The notes: generated by a model not told the origin, from the letters alone. Positions 36,710-45,464 are shown, numbered from the stretch's first letter. The stretch is 64,000 bases of DNA from Fructobacillus papyrifericola (GCF_018437235.1 NZ_JAAMFJ010000001.1:186001-250000), one strand, 5' to 3'. Translations and numbers: made by a program.

Positions 36710-38179
36710 ATGGCTTTTGAAAACTTAACAGAACGCCTTTCTAAGGCGCTTAAAAACCTAACTGGAAAGGGCAAGATTGGGGAAGAAGACCTACAGGCCT
36801 CCCTCAAGGAAATTCGTTTGGCCCTCTTAGAGGCCGACGTTTATTACCCAACGGTCAAAAAGTTCATTGCGGCAATCAAGGAGAAGGCCAAGGGGGCCGA
36901 AATCCTCGATGGCTTGAACGCCCCACAGCAAGTTGTCAAAATCGTTAACGACGAATTGACAGCCTTGATGGGTGAAAAAGCCGTTCCTTTGAACAAGTCC
37001 GAAAAGATTCCAACCATCATTATGATGGCTGGTCTTCAGGGTGCTGGTAAGACGACGACCGTTGCCAAGCTGGCCTACAAGCTGAAGAAGGAAGACAAGG
37101 CCCGTCCGCTCTTGATTGCGGCCGACGTTTACCGTCCAGCTGCCATTGATCAGTTGGAAGTCTTGGGAAAGGACTTGGATATTCCGGTCTTTTCTGAGGG
37201 AACGGACGTTGATCCACGTGAAATCGTCAAGCATGGTCTGGCGGAAGCCAAGGCCAACAAGAACGACTACGTCTTCATCGATACGGCCGGTCGTTTGCAA
37301 ATCGACGAGGCCTTAATGACCGAGTTGAAGGACATTGCTGATATCGCCAAGCCGGATGAAATCCTGTTGACGGTCGATGCCATGACTGGACAAAACGCAA
37401 CGGAAACGGCCGAAGGCTTTGCCAATGCCTTAGCCTTGACCGGTGTTGTTTTGACCAAGTTGGATGGGGACACCCGTGGTGGTGCCGCCCTTTCCATCCG
37501 CGATGTCACGGGAAAGCCAATTAAGTTTGTCGGACAGGGGGAAAAGCCAACCGATTTGGATGTCTTTTACCCAGATCGAATGGCCTCCCGTATCTTAGGC
37601 ATGGGGGACATGCTGACCTTTATCGAAAAGGCCCAGCGTGAAGTCGATGAAAAGAAGCAGGCCGAACAGCTGGAGAAGATGCGTCAAAACACCTTCGACT
37701 TTAACGACTTTGTTGACCAGCTTCGCCAGGTCCAAAACATGGGCCCAATGGAAGATTTGATTAAGATGATTCCTGGAATGGCGGGCAACCCGGCCCTGCA
37801 GAACCTGTCCATTGATCCAAAGACCTTCACCCACATGGAGGCCATCGTTGGGTCAATGACCAAGCAGGAACGGGAAAACCCCGATTTGTTGAACCCATCC
37901 CGTCGCCGTCGTTTGGCGGCCGGTGCTGGTCGTCCAATTGTTGAAGTCAACAAGATGATCAAGCAGTTCGACCAAATGAAGAAGATGATGAACCAGGCCA
38001 CGAAGGGCAACTTCTCTGGCATGGAACAGATGATGGGCGGGGCCGGTATGGACATGTCCTCCATGATGGGTGGCGCTGGCATGCCCGGTGGTAACTTTGG
38101 CCAAAAGGTCCAAAACTTCGCCATGAAGCAGGCTGCTCGCAAGATGAAGAAGATGAAGAAGAAGCGCGGCCGTAAGTAA
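36710..38179 (+). CDS. ffh: signal recognition particle protein Ffh
   Basis: A 489-residue SRP54 GTPase that binds 4.5S RNA and signal peptides. N domain residues 1-90; G domain with GLQGAGKTTTVAKLA from residue 108, DVYRPAAIDQL, DTAGRLQID, TKLDGDTRGG; C-terminal M domain starting near residue 300, Met- and Gly-rich and ending in a very basic tail (KMKKMKKKRGRK). The Met/Gly-rich repeats (MMGGAGMDMSSMMGGAGMPG) make the tail longer than usual. The small SRP RNA gene is not in the window. Confidence 0.97.
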   Translation: MAFENLTERLSKALKNLTGKGKIGEEDLQASLKEIRLALLEADVYYPTVKKFIAAIKEKAKGAEILDGLNAPQQVVKIVNDELTALMGEKAVPLNKSEKIPTIIMMAGLQGAGKTTTVAKLAYKLKKEDKARPLLIAADVYRPAAIDQLEVLGKDLDIPVFSEGTDVDPREIVKHGLAEAKANKNDYVFIDTAGRLQIDEALMTELKDIADIAKPDEILLTVDAMTGQNATETAEGFANALALTGVVLTKLDGDTRGGAALSIRDVTGKPIKFVGQGEKPTDLDVFYPDRMASRILGMGDMLTFIEKAQREVDEKKQAEQLEKMRQNTFDFNDFVDQLRQVQNMGPMEDLIKMIPGMAGNPALQNLSIDPKTFTHMEAIVGSMTKQERENPDLLNPSRRRRLAAGAGRPIVEVNKMIKQFDQMKKMMNQATKGNFSGMEQMMGGAGMDMSSMMGGAGMPGGNFGQKVQNFAMKQAARKMKKMKKKRGRK

Positions 38180-38192
38180 GCACGTCGACTAA

Positions 38193-38222
38193 TTGGCCTG
38201 GCTGCAAGTCAGCCGGCCAATA
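38193..38222. other. strong imperfect hairpin in the ffh-HAD gap
   Basis: ATTGGCC and GGCTG arms pair with CAGCC and GGCCAAT (38193-38222) with one bulged T and a 5-nt loop. No T-run follows, so it is not a standard terminator. It may stabilise mRNA or mark a processing site. Confidence 0.4.
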
Positions 38223-38297
38223 GTAAGCAAAATTGCGCGTAAGGACGTCCGGAAACGGTTCGCCTGGTTTTAAAAGAGCAAAGCAGAGGAAGAATTC

Positions 38298-39107
38298 ATG
38301 ACAGTGCGATTAATTGCAACGGATTTAGATGCGACTTTTTTAAACGATGACAAGGGCTTTGACCACGCCCTCTACCAGGAAATGGTGGAAAGGGCCAAGT
38401 CGGCCGGGGTGACCTTTGTGGTCGCGACCGGTAACCACCCGGACAAAGTCGCCCACTACTTCAAAGACGTTGACCAGGGCTACACGTTGATTGCCAACAA
38501 CGGCGCCGAAGTCGTGACAGCCCAAGGCAAAGTCCTAGCCACCTACGCCATTGATCCGACCGCCTTCAAGCCAGTCGTTGACCAGGTTCGGGCCTTGAAG
38601 GACCGGGTCCAAATGGGCCTGGTCTTTACGGGAACCGAGAAGGCCTTCATGCTAAAAGACCAGGCGCCACTGGGCCTCGGTCTTGATAAGGCCGCTTCTT
38701 ACTTCAAGTCGCTGACGCTAATCGACGACTTGGCCGAAATCGACGAGCCAATTCTGAAGATGACGGTCAACCTGCCCGATTACGAGCTGCCCTTTATCAA
38801 GCAGATCGACGAACTTTCGCTGCCCGTCCACGTGACGACTTCGGGCTATGGCGCAATCGACTTTGTTGCCCCCAATGTCAATAAGGGGGTGGCCTTGGCT
38901 GGCCTGGGTGAGCGTTTGCAGATTGCAAAAGACGAGATGGCCGCCTTTGGGGATGGCTTGAACGATTTGGAGATGCTCGACTTTGTTGGGCAGCCCTTTA
39001 TCATGCCAAACGCCGACCCACTCTTGATGGGGCGGGGCTTTGAAAGAGCCGTAGCCGATAATAACCATGACGGGGTCTTGAGGACAATTTTACAAAAATT
39101 GTTATAG
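38298..39107 (+). CDS. Cof-type HAD phosphatase
   Basis: A 269-residue member of the HAD superfamily, Cof subfamily. Motif I is ATDLDATFLND (nucleophile Asp and DxD), and motif IV is AFGDGLNDLEML. A K in the VNKGVAL segment (motif III) is present, as is the substrate-specificity cap in the middle. These proteins dephosphorylate sugar phosphates, nucleotides or cofactors; the substrate cannot be told. AGAGGAAG lies 6 nt before the ATG. Confidence 0.88.
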   Translation: MTVRLIATDLDATFLNDDKGFDHALYQEMVERAKSAGVTFVVATGNHPDKVAHYFKDVDQGYTLIANNGAEVVTAQGKVLATYAIDPTAFKPVVDQVRALKDRVQMGLVFTGTEKAFMLKDQAPLGLGLDKAASYFKSLTLIDDLAEIDEPILKMTVNLPDYELPFIKQIDELSLPVHVTTSGYGAIDFVAPNVNKGVALAGLGERLQIAKDEMAAFGDGLNDLEMLDFVGQPFIMPNADPLLMGRGFERAVADNNHDGVLRTILQKLL

Positions 39108-39170
39108 AAGACTTTGCCCTGCAACCTTGTTTTTGTAAACTAGAGGAAGGGAACGGATGGGAGAAGGTAG

Positions 39171-39938
39171 ATGAAGGAAAAGGTAAGAAAGTGGCTCCAC
39201 CGTTTTTTCGGTGTCCTAACGATCGTGTTGATTGGCCTACTGGCCTGGGAATGGGTTCAGAGTCAACCGGCTACGAACGGCATTAAGAAGACGGCCAATA
39301 AGGTGCTGACCCAAAAGCAGGGGAAGTATTCGAAAAAGGAGCGGCAAGCCATTAAGGATGCCGTGGCCAAGCAGGATCAGTTGAACGTGCCACTGAATAA
39401 GCAGGGCTTTGTGGCCATTCCAAAGCTTTCCATTCTCCTGCCCATCTACGATAACGCCTATTCCAAAGTCGCCTTAGACAAGGGCGCCAACACGGCCCAA
39501 AAGAACACGGCCGTGCCGGTCATGGGCCAGGGGAACTACACCCTGGCCGCCCATAACTGGGATAACGGCTATACTGGCTTTTCGGCACTGCAAGAAAAGC
39601 TCAAGCAAAACGCCCCTTACGAAGATTCAAATGGTCAATTAGGGGAGTCGGATTGGCTAAACGGCACAACCATTTACCTGGCTAACCAGAACGGTATTTT
39701 TAAGTACAAGATTACCGGACAAAAAACCGTCGATCAAAACGACGGGGCCGTCTTGAACCCCGATGACCGGATTGACGGGAAGGCTAAGTTGACCATTGTC
39801 ACCTGCCTCTTCCCAGACACGACCAAGCGAATCATCACCAACGCCAAGTACGTTAGTTTCAAGAACTGGAACCAGGCGAACAGTGACGAGGTCGGCTATT
39901 TTGACCTCAAGAAGCAAAAGACCAACATCTTGCCTTAA
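39171..39938 (+). CDS. srtA: class A sortase
   Basis: A 255-residue transpeptidase with an N-terminal membrane anchor (FFGVLTIVLIGLLAWEWV) and an outward-facing sortase domain. The catalytic triad is visible: H128 in TLAAHNWDNG, C212 in LTIVTCLFPDT and R220 in TTKRIIT. The TIVTC form and the single-helix N-terminus fit class A (housekeeping) sortases. It should attach LPxTG-type proteins to the wall; the adhesin at 51367-52779 carries LPKTA and is a likely substrate. GGAGAAGG precedes the ATG. Confidence 0.92.
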   Translation: MKEKVRKWLHRFFGVLTIVLIGLLAWEWVQSQPATNGIKKTANKVLTQKQGKYSKKERQAIKDAVAKQDQLNVPLNKQGFVAIPKLSILLPIYDNAYSKVALDKGANTAQKNTAVPVMGQGNYTLAAHNWDNGYTGFSALQEKLKQNAPYEDSNGQLGESDWLNGTTIYLANQNGIFKYKITGQKTVDQNDGAVLNPDDRIDGKAKLTIVTCLFPDTTKRIITNAKYVSFKNWNQANSDEVGYFDLKKQKTNILP

Positions 39939-39950
39939 AAGGACGGTGCT

Positions 39951-40562
39951 ATGTACGAATATTTGAAGGGGCGCATTACCCAGATTGCGCCGGGAACCAT
40001 CGTTCTCGAAACAAAGGACGGGGTCGGTTACCGGATTTACCCGGCCAACCCCTACCACTTTGAAGTCAATCAGGAGGCCCAGGTCTTCGTGGAACAAATT
40101 GTTCGCGAAACCGAGCTCTCCCTATACGGCTTTGCGACCGTGACGGAAAAGCAGCTCTTTAACAAGCTCTTGAACGTTTCTGGTATCGGGCCCAAGTCGG
40201 CACTGGCCATTCTGGCTGGTGCCAAGCCAGCCGACTTGGTGGCTGCCATCGAAAACAGCCAGGTGGATTACCTGACGCAGTTCCCCGGTGTCGGCAAGAA
40301 GACGGCCCAGCAAATTGTCTTGGATCTGTCCGGCAAAATGGCCGACTTTTCCGGCTTGGCGGAAGAAGCCAGTGAGACTTTTGCTGAGGCTGGCAATCAG
40401 CAGGTGGCCAATCGTTCCAATCTGGAAGATGCTTTGGCCGCTTTGGAAGCGCTCGGCTACGCAGCGCGCGATCTGACGAAGGTCAAAAAGGCCTTGGTTG
40501 GGGAGGAAGGCACGACCTCTGAACTGGTGTCAAAGGGCTTGACCCTTCTCGTTCAGGGCTAA
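39951..40562 (+). CDS. ruvA: Holliday junction DNA helicase subunit RuvA
   Basis: A 203-residue RuvA, normal length. Domain I starts MYEYLKGRITQIAPGTIVLE; helix-hairpin-helix motifs are LNVSGIGPKSALAILAG and FPGVGKKTAQQIVLDL; the C-terminal domain III ends ALVGEEGTTSELVSKGL. RuvA binds four-way junctions and loads RuvB. The partner ruvB, usually next to it, is not here; a nucleoside kinase follows instead. The gene starts 12 nt after the sortase gene. Confidence 0.96.
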   Translation: MYEYLKGRITQIAPGTIVLETKDGVGYRIYPANPYHFEVNQEAQVFVEQIVRETELSLYGFATVTEKQLFNKLLNVSGIGPKSALAILAGAKPADLVAAIENSQVDYLTQFPGVGKKTAQQIVLDLSGKMADFSGLAEEASETFAEAGNQQVANRSNLEDALAALEALGYAARDLTKVKKALVGEEGTTSELVSKGLTLLVQG

Positions 40563-40611
40563 TGCAGCAGCTCGCCTAATTCAAGGCGAATTAATTTGAA
40601 ATGGAGTAGAC

Positions 40612-41244
40612 ATGGTGATAATTACAGCGGGAATGATTGGTGTCGGTAAGACCACCTTAACGGAATTAGTAGCGAAGCACTTTGGTACGAAGGCCTTTTT
40701 CGAACCAGTCGGGGACAACCCTGTCTTGCCACTCTACTACAAGGATCCTAAGCAATACGGGTTCTTGTTGCAGATTTTCTTCTTGAACCGGCGTTTTTCA
40801 ATGATTAAGCAGGCCTTAGCAGACGACAACAACGTCTTGGACCGTTCCATTTATGAAGACGAACTCTTCACGGAAGAAAACCACAAGGATGGTAACATTT
40901 CCGACATGGAAATGGACGTCTACCACAACTTGATTACTCGAATGATGGCCGAATTGGATGAATTGCCAAAGAAGGCGCCGGACTTGATGGTCTATGCCGA
41001 TGCCGATTTTGACACGATTTTGCACCGGATCAAGAAGCGTGGTCGTGACTACGAACAGTTCGAAGACAACGACGAATTGTACAACTACTACCACAAGATG
41101 TGGTCGGCCTACCAAGGCTGGTTCGAATCCTACGACAAGTCACCAAAAATTCGCGTTGACTTGCAAAAGTACGATTTGGAAGATCCAAAGAACCAGGAAA
41201 TCGTCTTGGGTCAAATTGAAGAAGCTTTGAAGAAGATCCGTTAA
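40612..41244 (+). CDS. deoxynucleoside kinase (dGK/dAK family)
   Basis: A 210-residue salvage kinase phosphorylating deoxyadenosine and/or deoxyguanosine. P-loop GMIGVGKTTL at the N-terminus; FEPVGDNPVLPLYYKD; the DRSIYEDELF motif; and an Arg-containing lid (KRGRDYEQFE). This fits the Lactobacillales dAK/dGK enzymes, some of which occur as paired subunits; only one copy is visible here. ATGGAG lies just before the start. A bidirectional terminator follows. Confidence 0.9.
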   Translation: MVIITAGMIGVGKTTLTELVAKHFGTKAFFEPVGDNPVLPLYYKDPKQYGFLLQIFFLNRRFSMIKQALADDNNVLDRSIYEDELFTEENHKDGNISDMEMDVYHNLITRMMAELDELPKKAPDLMVYADADFDTILHRIKKRGRDYEQFEDNDELYNYYHKMWSAYQGWFESYDKSPKIRVDLQKYDLEDPKNQEIVLGQIEEALKKIR

Positions 41245-41283
41245 TTGATCAAAAGTCCTGTTCCTTTGGCGAACTGGCAAAAT

Positions 41284-41315
41284 AAAAAAACCTTCCACTT
41301 GGAAGGCTTTTTTTG
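41284..41315. terminator. bidirectional terminator between dNK and mscL
   Basis: A CCTTCC/GGAAGG core stem (41291-41296 with 41301-41306) extended by A and T runs on both sides serves the two convergent genes. Confidence 0.85.
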
Positions 41316-41319
41316 TGAC

Positions 41320-41712
41320 TTATTTTTGCTTGTTCTGTTCGGCCAAGAGGTCCTTGATTTCCCGTAAGGTAACCAACTCGTCGGATGGCTGCTTGGGTGC
41401 TTCCTGCTTTGGCTTGATGATGGTTTTATTAACAAACTTCACCACCAAGAAGACGATAAAGGCCGTGATCAAGAAGGAAACGACGTCGTTTAAGAATTCA
41501 CCGTAGGTGAAGACGAGCCGGCGGCCAATCTGTAGTTTGAGGTCGGAGAGTGGGTGGTCCGAACCAGTGATCAAACCAAGAAGGGGATTAATCAGGTTGG
41601 TGGTAAAGGACTTGACCAGGGTGGTGAAGGCACCACCAATGATAACACCAACGGCCATGTCAACGATGTTGCCTCGGTTGATGAACTGCTTAAATTCTTT
41701 TAAGATTTTCAT
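41320..41712 (-). CDS. mscL: large-conductance mechanosensitive channel
   Basis: A 130-residue MscL that opens under membrane tension to release solutes on osmotic downshock. N-terminal amphipathic helix and TM1 (FKQFINRGNIVDMAVGVIIGGAFTTLVKSF), a short outer loop and TM2 (LNDVVSFLITAFIVFLVVKFVNK) are followed by a charged tail ending in a cytoplasmic helix (REIKDLLAEQ). A GGAGG site precedes the start on the minus strand. Confidence 0.96.
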   Translation of the reverse strand: MKILKEFKQFINRGNIVDMAVGVIIGGAFTTLVKSFTTNLINPLLGLITGSDHPLSDLKLQIGRRLVFTYGEFLNDVVSFLITAFIVFLVVKFVNKTIIKPKQEAPKQPSDELVTLREIKDLLAEQNKQK

Positions 41713-41756
41713 GCTGCCTCCTCATTTCTGTAACAAATGATATCTATTCTATCTTA

Positions 41757-43475
41757 TCATGCTTTCTTTAGCTTTTGCACTAAGCTAGCGTCCGGTGTGA
41801 CATAAGTGGTCTGTTGACCTTCAAAAATGACAAAGCCGGGCTTGGCGCCGTTTGGCTTGCGTAATTTTCCAGCCGGCAGGTAATCGACAGGCACGTTGGC
41901 GGATTCGCGGGCCTTTGAGAAGTAGGCGGCCAGCTTAGCTGCCTCTTCGATGGTTTCTTCCGAGGGTTTCTCCGAATCTATGAGCACGTGGGAACCGGGT
42001 AGTTTTTGAACGTGCAACCAAATTTTGTGCCGGTTGGTTTTCTTTAGGGAAAGCTGGTCGTTTTGCAGGTTGTTTTTCCCGACTTCGATCAGCGTGCCGT
42101 CGCTTGAAACGAACTGATCGGGCTTGCCCATGACGTGCTTTGGCTTCTTGGTCTGCTTGCCCTTGGTTTTGACTTTGGCCTTTTCGCGCAGGTAACCCTG
42201 GTCGATCAGTTCGACTTTGATATCGGCGACGTCTCTTGGTGAGGCAACGGCCAGCTGGGTCTGAATCTGATTGAAGTAATCGATTTCCTGTTGGGTGGCG
42301 GCCAGTTGCTCCAGCACGTAGTCCTTTGCTAAGCGCAGCTTGCGGTACTTGTGGAAGTATCGGTTGGCGTTTTGCATGCCGTCGAAGCGGGGGTCCAAGG
42401 CAATCGTCAAAAGCTTGTTTTCATCGTAGTAGTTTTCGATTTGAACGGACTGCATGCCCTTTTTGACCAGGTGAGGGTAGGTAATCAACAAATCGCCCTT
42501 CACTTTAAAGGCTTCGGCGTTCTCTGAATCGGTTAGTGTCTGCTGCAACTTCTTTTGCTTGGTCAGGTTCTTCTTCAATTCGTTTTTGACCAGGCGAACG
42601 AGCGAAGCGGCCTGTTGATTGACCCGGTCGGCCTCGGCTTGACCGGCAAAGTAGGCGTCTAGCAATTCGCCTAGGCTGTCAAAGCTGGTCTTTTCGGCGG
42701 CTTCCTGCCCCCAATCAAAGGCCGCGTATGAAAGCTTATTCTTGTCTGACCGGTACAAAGTCGGCTTGGGTGCATCGAAATTGGCCAACCATGCCTTGGC
42801 AGCAGCCATGGCATCGTCGGCAGAGCTCAATGCCGTGGCCAGTGCCTTGGCCGCCTGGGAAGAGAAACCTTCGTACTGCTGTTGAATGGCCTTGGCCCAG
42901 TCGGCTTTTTCCTCGTCCAAGAGGATTTTTGCCAGGGCCCCCAAGTCAGAAGTGAAGGGGTTTTCCTTGTTTTGGGCTGGCGGCAGTACGTAAGTGGCAC
43001 CGGGTATCAGCGAGCGCACTCGGTTCTGATCGGCCGGAACGTGTTTAATCAATTCCAGAATTCGCTGGTCCTTTTGCCGGACCAAGAAGAGGTTGGAATG
43101 CCGGCCCATCATCTCTAAGGTGAGTAGTAGCGTCTGTTCATCGCCCAATTCATCGTGAGTGTTGACCGCAAAGTTGAGAATGCGGTCGTTTGTGACCTGC
43201 TCGATGCGGTCTAAGCGAGCCCCCTCCAAATTGCGCCGTAAGAACATGGCGAAGTTGGTCGGTGTCTTTGGATTCTGGTATGGAATCTGGGTAACCTGAG
43301 CCCGGGCGTATGCCGGATGGGCTGACAGCAGGAGGGGGTAGTTGGTGCCGTTGTTTCGAACCACCAGGATGATTTCGTTTGGATAGGGCTGGTGGACTTT
43401 GGTAATCCGACCACCAGCTAGTTTTTCGTTGAATTCGTGCGCCAATGCGTGCACGAAGAGACCGTCAAGGGGCAT
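41757..43475 (-). CDS. rqcH: RqcH/FbpA family, NFACT domain protein
   Basis: A 572-residue NFACT protein counted from 43475. The start MPLDGLFVHALAHEF is family-typical and follows AAAAGGAG; an ATG 10 codons upstream is rejected. The NFACT-N part has VRNNGTNYPLLLSAHPAYAR, the middle is a coiled coil, and the NFACT-R part has SSDGTLIEVGKNNLQND and WLHVQKLPGSHVLI. RqcH-type proteins bind stalled 50S subunits and add Ala tails; orthologues in streptococci were first named fibronectin-binding proteins, which explains the alternative label FbpA. Confidence 0.9.
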   Translation of the reverse strand: MPLDGLFVHALAHEFNEKLAGGRITKVHQPYPNEIILVVRNNGTNYPLLLSAHPAYARAQVTQIPYQNPKTPTNFAMFLRRNLEGARLDRIEQVTNDRILNFAVNTHDELGDEQTLLLTLEMMGRHSNLFLVRQKDQRILELIKHVPADQNRVRSLIPGATYVLPPAQNKENPFTSDLGALAKILLDEEKADWAKAIQQQYEGFSSQAAKALATALSSADDAMAAAKAWLANFDAPKPTLYRSDKNKLSYAAFDWGQEAAEKTSFDSLGELLDAYFAGQAEADRVNQQAASLVRLVKNELKKNLTKQKKLQQTLTDSENAEAFKVKGDLLITYPHLVKKGMQSVQIENYYDENKLLTIALDPRFDGMQNANRYFHKYRKLRLAKDYVLEQLAATQQEIDYFNQIQTQLAVASPRDVADIKVELIDQGYLREKAKVKTKGKQTKKPKHVMGKPDQFVSSDGTLIEVGKNNLQNDQLSLKKTNRHKIWLHVQKLPGSHVLIDSEKPSEETIEEAAKLAAYFSKARESANVPVDYLPAGKLRKPNGAKPGFVIFEGQQTTYVTPDASLVQKLKKA

Positions 43476-43565
43476 AGGCTTCTCCTTTTTGAATGCTACT
43501 TCCATTATAGGCCATTCGACTATGTAAAACAGGCTGGCCGGCCAGTCTTAAGAAAAGCAAAAGAA

Positions 43566-43600
43566 AAAAGCCCCAATCTGTTAAACAGAAGGGGGCTTTT
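43566..43600 (-). terminator. terminator after rpmF
   Basis: AAAAGCCCC pairs with GGGGCTTTT (with an inner TCTG/CAGA pairing); read on the minus strand it ends in a T-run. Confidence 0.8.
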
Positions 43601-43607
43601 AGTTAAA

Positions 43608-43781
43608 TTACTTCTTTTCAGTAACTTGCTTGCCGTTGTACATTCCAGAAGGAGAAACACGGTGAGCAACGCGGTATTCACCAGTAGTCTTGTCCAAAGT
43701 AATGTTTGGCACGTTCAGACCGATGTGTCCGCGGCGGTTACGCTTGTGAGACTTAGAATTCTTGTTTGATGGGGTAGCCAT
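43608..43781 (-). CDS. rpmF: 50S ribosomal protein L32
   Basis: A 57-residue basic protein (174 bp) beginning [19 protein letters not shown] with [32 protein letters not shown] towards the end. The N-terminal SKxHKRxRR pattern and length fit L32. No cysteine pairs are present, so it is a zinc-independent form. AAAGGAGG lies 7 nt before the ATG, and a terminator follows. It is monocistronic between rqcH and the YbaK gene, both on the same strand. Confidence 0.88.
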   Translation of the reverse strand: MATPSNKNSKSHKRNRRGHIGLNVPNITLDKTTGEYRVAHRVSPSGMYNGKQVTEKK

Positions 43782-43891
43782 TACAGCACCTCCTTTCGGT
43801 TCAATTTATCAACTTTTTAAGTTTATCTAAGATTGGCAAGGATGTCAATAAGCTGACTGGAAAGTCATTAGAAAAAATCGGCAAAATTGTT

Positions 43892-44395
43892 TTATAAATC
43901 TTCAATTTCACGGGGAATGACTTGGTAGCCTCTGCCCAGTTCCTGCAAGACTTTTTCAAAGTCGGGCCAGGTCATGACCACGGTTGCTTCGTTTTGGTTG
44001 GGATGGACGGCGACCTGGTTGGCTGAGACGACCGCTTCATCGACCAGGAGAAAAATCCGCTTTTCCCGGTCTCTTTCAAGGGCGAGCGGGTTGACTGTGC
44101 CCGGGGTGACAGCCATCAGCGAAAAGAGCTCCTCTGGGCTAGCAAAGTTTAGCTGGCTTTTCGAAGTACCGATGGCCTTAGCCAACAGTTTAAAGTCGAT
44201 CCGCTCCTGCATCGTCAAGAAGAGGTAGAAGCGGCCATCCTTCTTCGTCTTTAACAAGAGGTTCTTCATGGGAATGAAGTCCTTTGGTGCGCCCAAGTCA
44301 CCCAGATGGTGTAAGGCGGGGTGCTCGTAGCGTTTGTAAGAAACGCCTGCTTCTTTCAGGAGGGCCAGGGCTTCTGTTTCACTTGCAGCTGTCAT
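43892..44395 (-). CDS. YbaK/EbsC-type aminoacyl-tRNA deacylase
   Basis: A 167-residue protein of the YbaK/prolyl-tRNA-editing family, which hydrolyses mischarged tRNA in trans. Visible features are YKRYEHPALHHLGDLGAPKDFIPMKNLLLKTKKDGRFYL, then LNFASPEELFSLMAVTPGTVNPLAL, with the GxVxPL segment near the substrate pocket. The HHLGD and KNLLL segments suggest the ProX/PrdX group. The start at 44395 is preferred (AAAGGA upstream); an in-frame ATG 26 codons earlier has no good site. Confidence 0.82.
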   Translation of the reverse strand: MTAASETEALALLKEAGVSYKRYEHPALHHLGDLGAPKDFIPMKNLLLKTKKDGRFYLFLTMQERIDFKLLAKAIGTSKSQLNFASPEELFSLMAVTPGTVNPLALERDREKRIFLLVDEAVVSANQVAVHPNQNEATVVMTWPDFEKVLQELGRGYQVIPREIEDL

Positions 44396-44575
44396 AAGAC
44401 GAATCCTTTCCTTGTTTTCTTGATAGGCGGTTTTTTCCATTATATGAAAAAAGACTGCAAAAGAAAAAGGCAAAATGCTGGGTAAGCCCCTTAACCAGCG
44501 GGCGGAATTCTGTTAAAATAGTACCGTTATCCCTTTTTGTACAAGGGACCCATTCTTTTTGAAAAAGGCCGCGCT

Positions 44576-45268
44576 ATGATGTTAAAAAACCGTAACAACA
44601 TTATCATGGTTCACTTGGTTGTGCTCTTGTTCATTGCCTTCGTGTACTTAACGCCAACCCACTTCGACTTTTTGATGTGGAACGTCTTTTTGGCGCTCTT
44701 GCCATTGGACTTTGCCTTGCTGGTTCTGGTTTCACGATTGAAGATTAGCCAGCTGATCTTTTCGGCTCTCTGGCTGCTCTTCTTCCCAAACACGATGTAC
44801 ATGATCACGGACTTTATCCACCTGCAGTACATCTCAACGGCCTTAGACGTTCGCTACCAGTACTTTAACTACTCGGTTTTGGCGGCCGGCATCTTTATCG
44901 GCGTTTTCCTGGGAATTCTTTCCTTGGAACTGATGATGCGCCGTTACCTAAAAAACCGGCGGGGCTTTGTCGCCCTCTTTACCCTGGGGGTTGTCTCCTG
45001 GATTTCATCCTTTGGCATTTACCTCGGACGTTTTTTGCGCCTGAACTCCTGGGATGTCTTTACCAACTTTGACCTAGTTTGGGCCAACATCCAAAGCTCA
45101 GTTTCAAAGCACATGTTTGCCTTCGTTGGCCTCTTTGCTTTGGCCCAGTTTGCCATTCTGGTCATCTACCATTACGGGGGCCGTTTGCTCTTTGTATTAG
45201 GGGAGCAGGTCTTGGCGGAAGAGCGGGCGGTTAAGGACTTTTCAGACGAGAAAAATAATCTAAAATAA
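44576..45268 (+). CDS. DUF1361 membrane protein
   Basis: A 230-residue protein with about six membrane segments. LWLLFFPNTMYMITDFIHL followed by FGIYLGRFLRLNSWDVF matches DUF1361, a family of Firmicute membrane proteins with no proven function. The start at 44576 is preferred (AAAAAGG 8 nt upstream); an in-frame upstream ATG at 44537 is possible. The infC promoter begins right after its stop. Confidence 0.85.
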   Translation: MMLKNRNNIIMVHLVVLLFIAFVYLTPTHFDFLMWNVFLALLPLDFALLVLVSRLKISQLIFSALWLLFFPNTMYMITDFIHLQYISTALDVRYQYFNYSVLAAGIFIGVFLGILSLELMMRRYLKNRRGFVALFTLGVVSWISSFGIYLGRFLRLNSWDVFTNFDLVWANIQSSVSKHMFAFVGLFALAQFAILVIYHYGGRLLFVLGEQVLAEERAVKDFSDEKNNLK

Positions 45269-45270
45269 CG

Positions 45271-45299
45271 TTGACAGGGTGCCGTCCATCGTCTATACT
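45271..45299 (+). promoter_or_regulatory. infC-rpmI-rplT promoter
   Basis: Perfect TTGACA (45271-45276), 17-nt spacer, TATACT (45294-45299). Strong sigma-A type promoter. Confidence 0.9.
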
Positions 45300-45305
45300 T
45301 AATGA

Positions 45306-45430
45306 CGTTGAACAAGTAGAAGCGCCCGCTTCTCGCCTTGTGACTCGCGTTGCCAGGCAGATACACGTTGTACTTCAATGTACAGACAGGTAAGGTGGGC
45401 GAACTTCGGTTCGTCCACTTTTTTCTTCGT
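45306..45430 (+). promoter_or_regulatory. L20-type leader with attenuator for infC-rpmI-rplT
   Basis: A leader of about 125 nt ends in a terminator hairpin of 10 bp with a TTCG tetraloop (45395-45404 with 45409-45418) followed by six Ts. This matches Firmicute L20 leaders, in which free L20 stabilises the terminator form. Upstream segments (for example GTTGTAC and GTACAGAC around 45366-45386) could form the alternative fold. Recognised by position and terminator; pairing of the antiterminator was not computed. Confidence 0.8.
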
Positions 45431-45464
45431 TGTTCACACAAAAACATTTTGGAGGTATCGAGCC

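Noticed and set aside
38223-38290. SRP RNA or tRNA gene in the ffh-HAD gap
   Set aside because: The conserved SRP tetraloop region and tRNA cloverleaf are not present.
43437-43769. Open frame on the plus strand across the rqcH start and rpmF
   Set aside because: It is antisense to two clear genes and shows no protein features.
45378-45464. Upstream ATG extending infC by 29 codons
   Set aside because: It would translate through the leader terminator and gives a protein longer than the family; GGAGG points to ATA at 45465.
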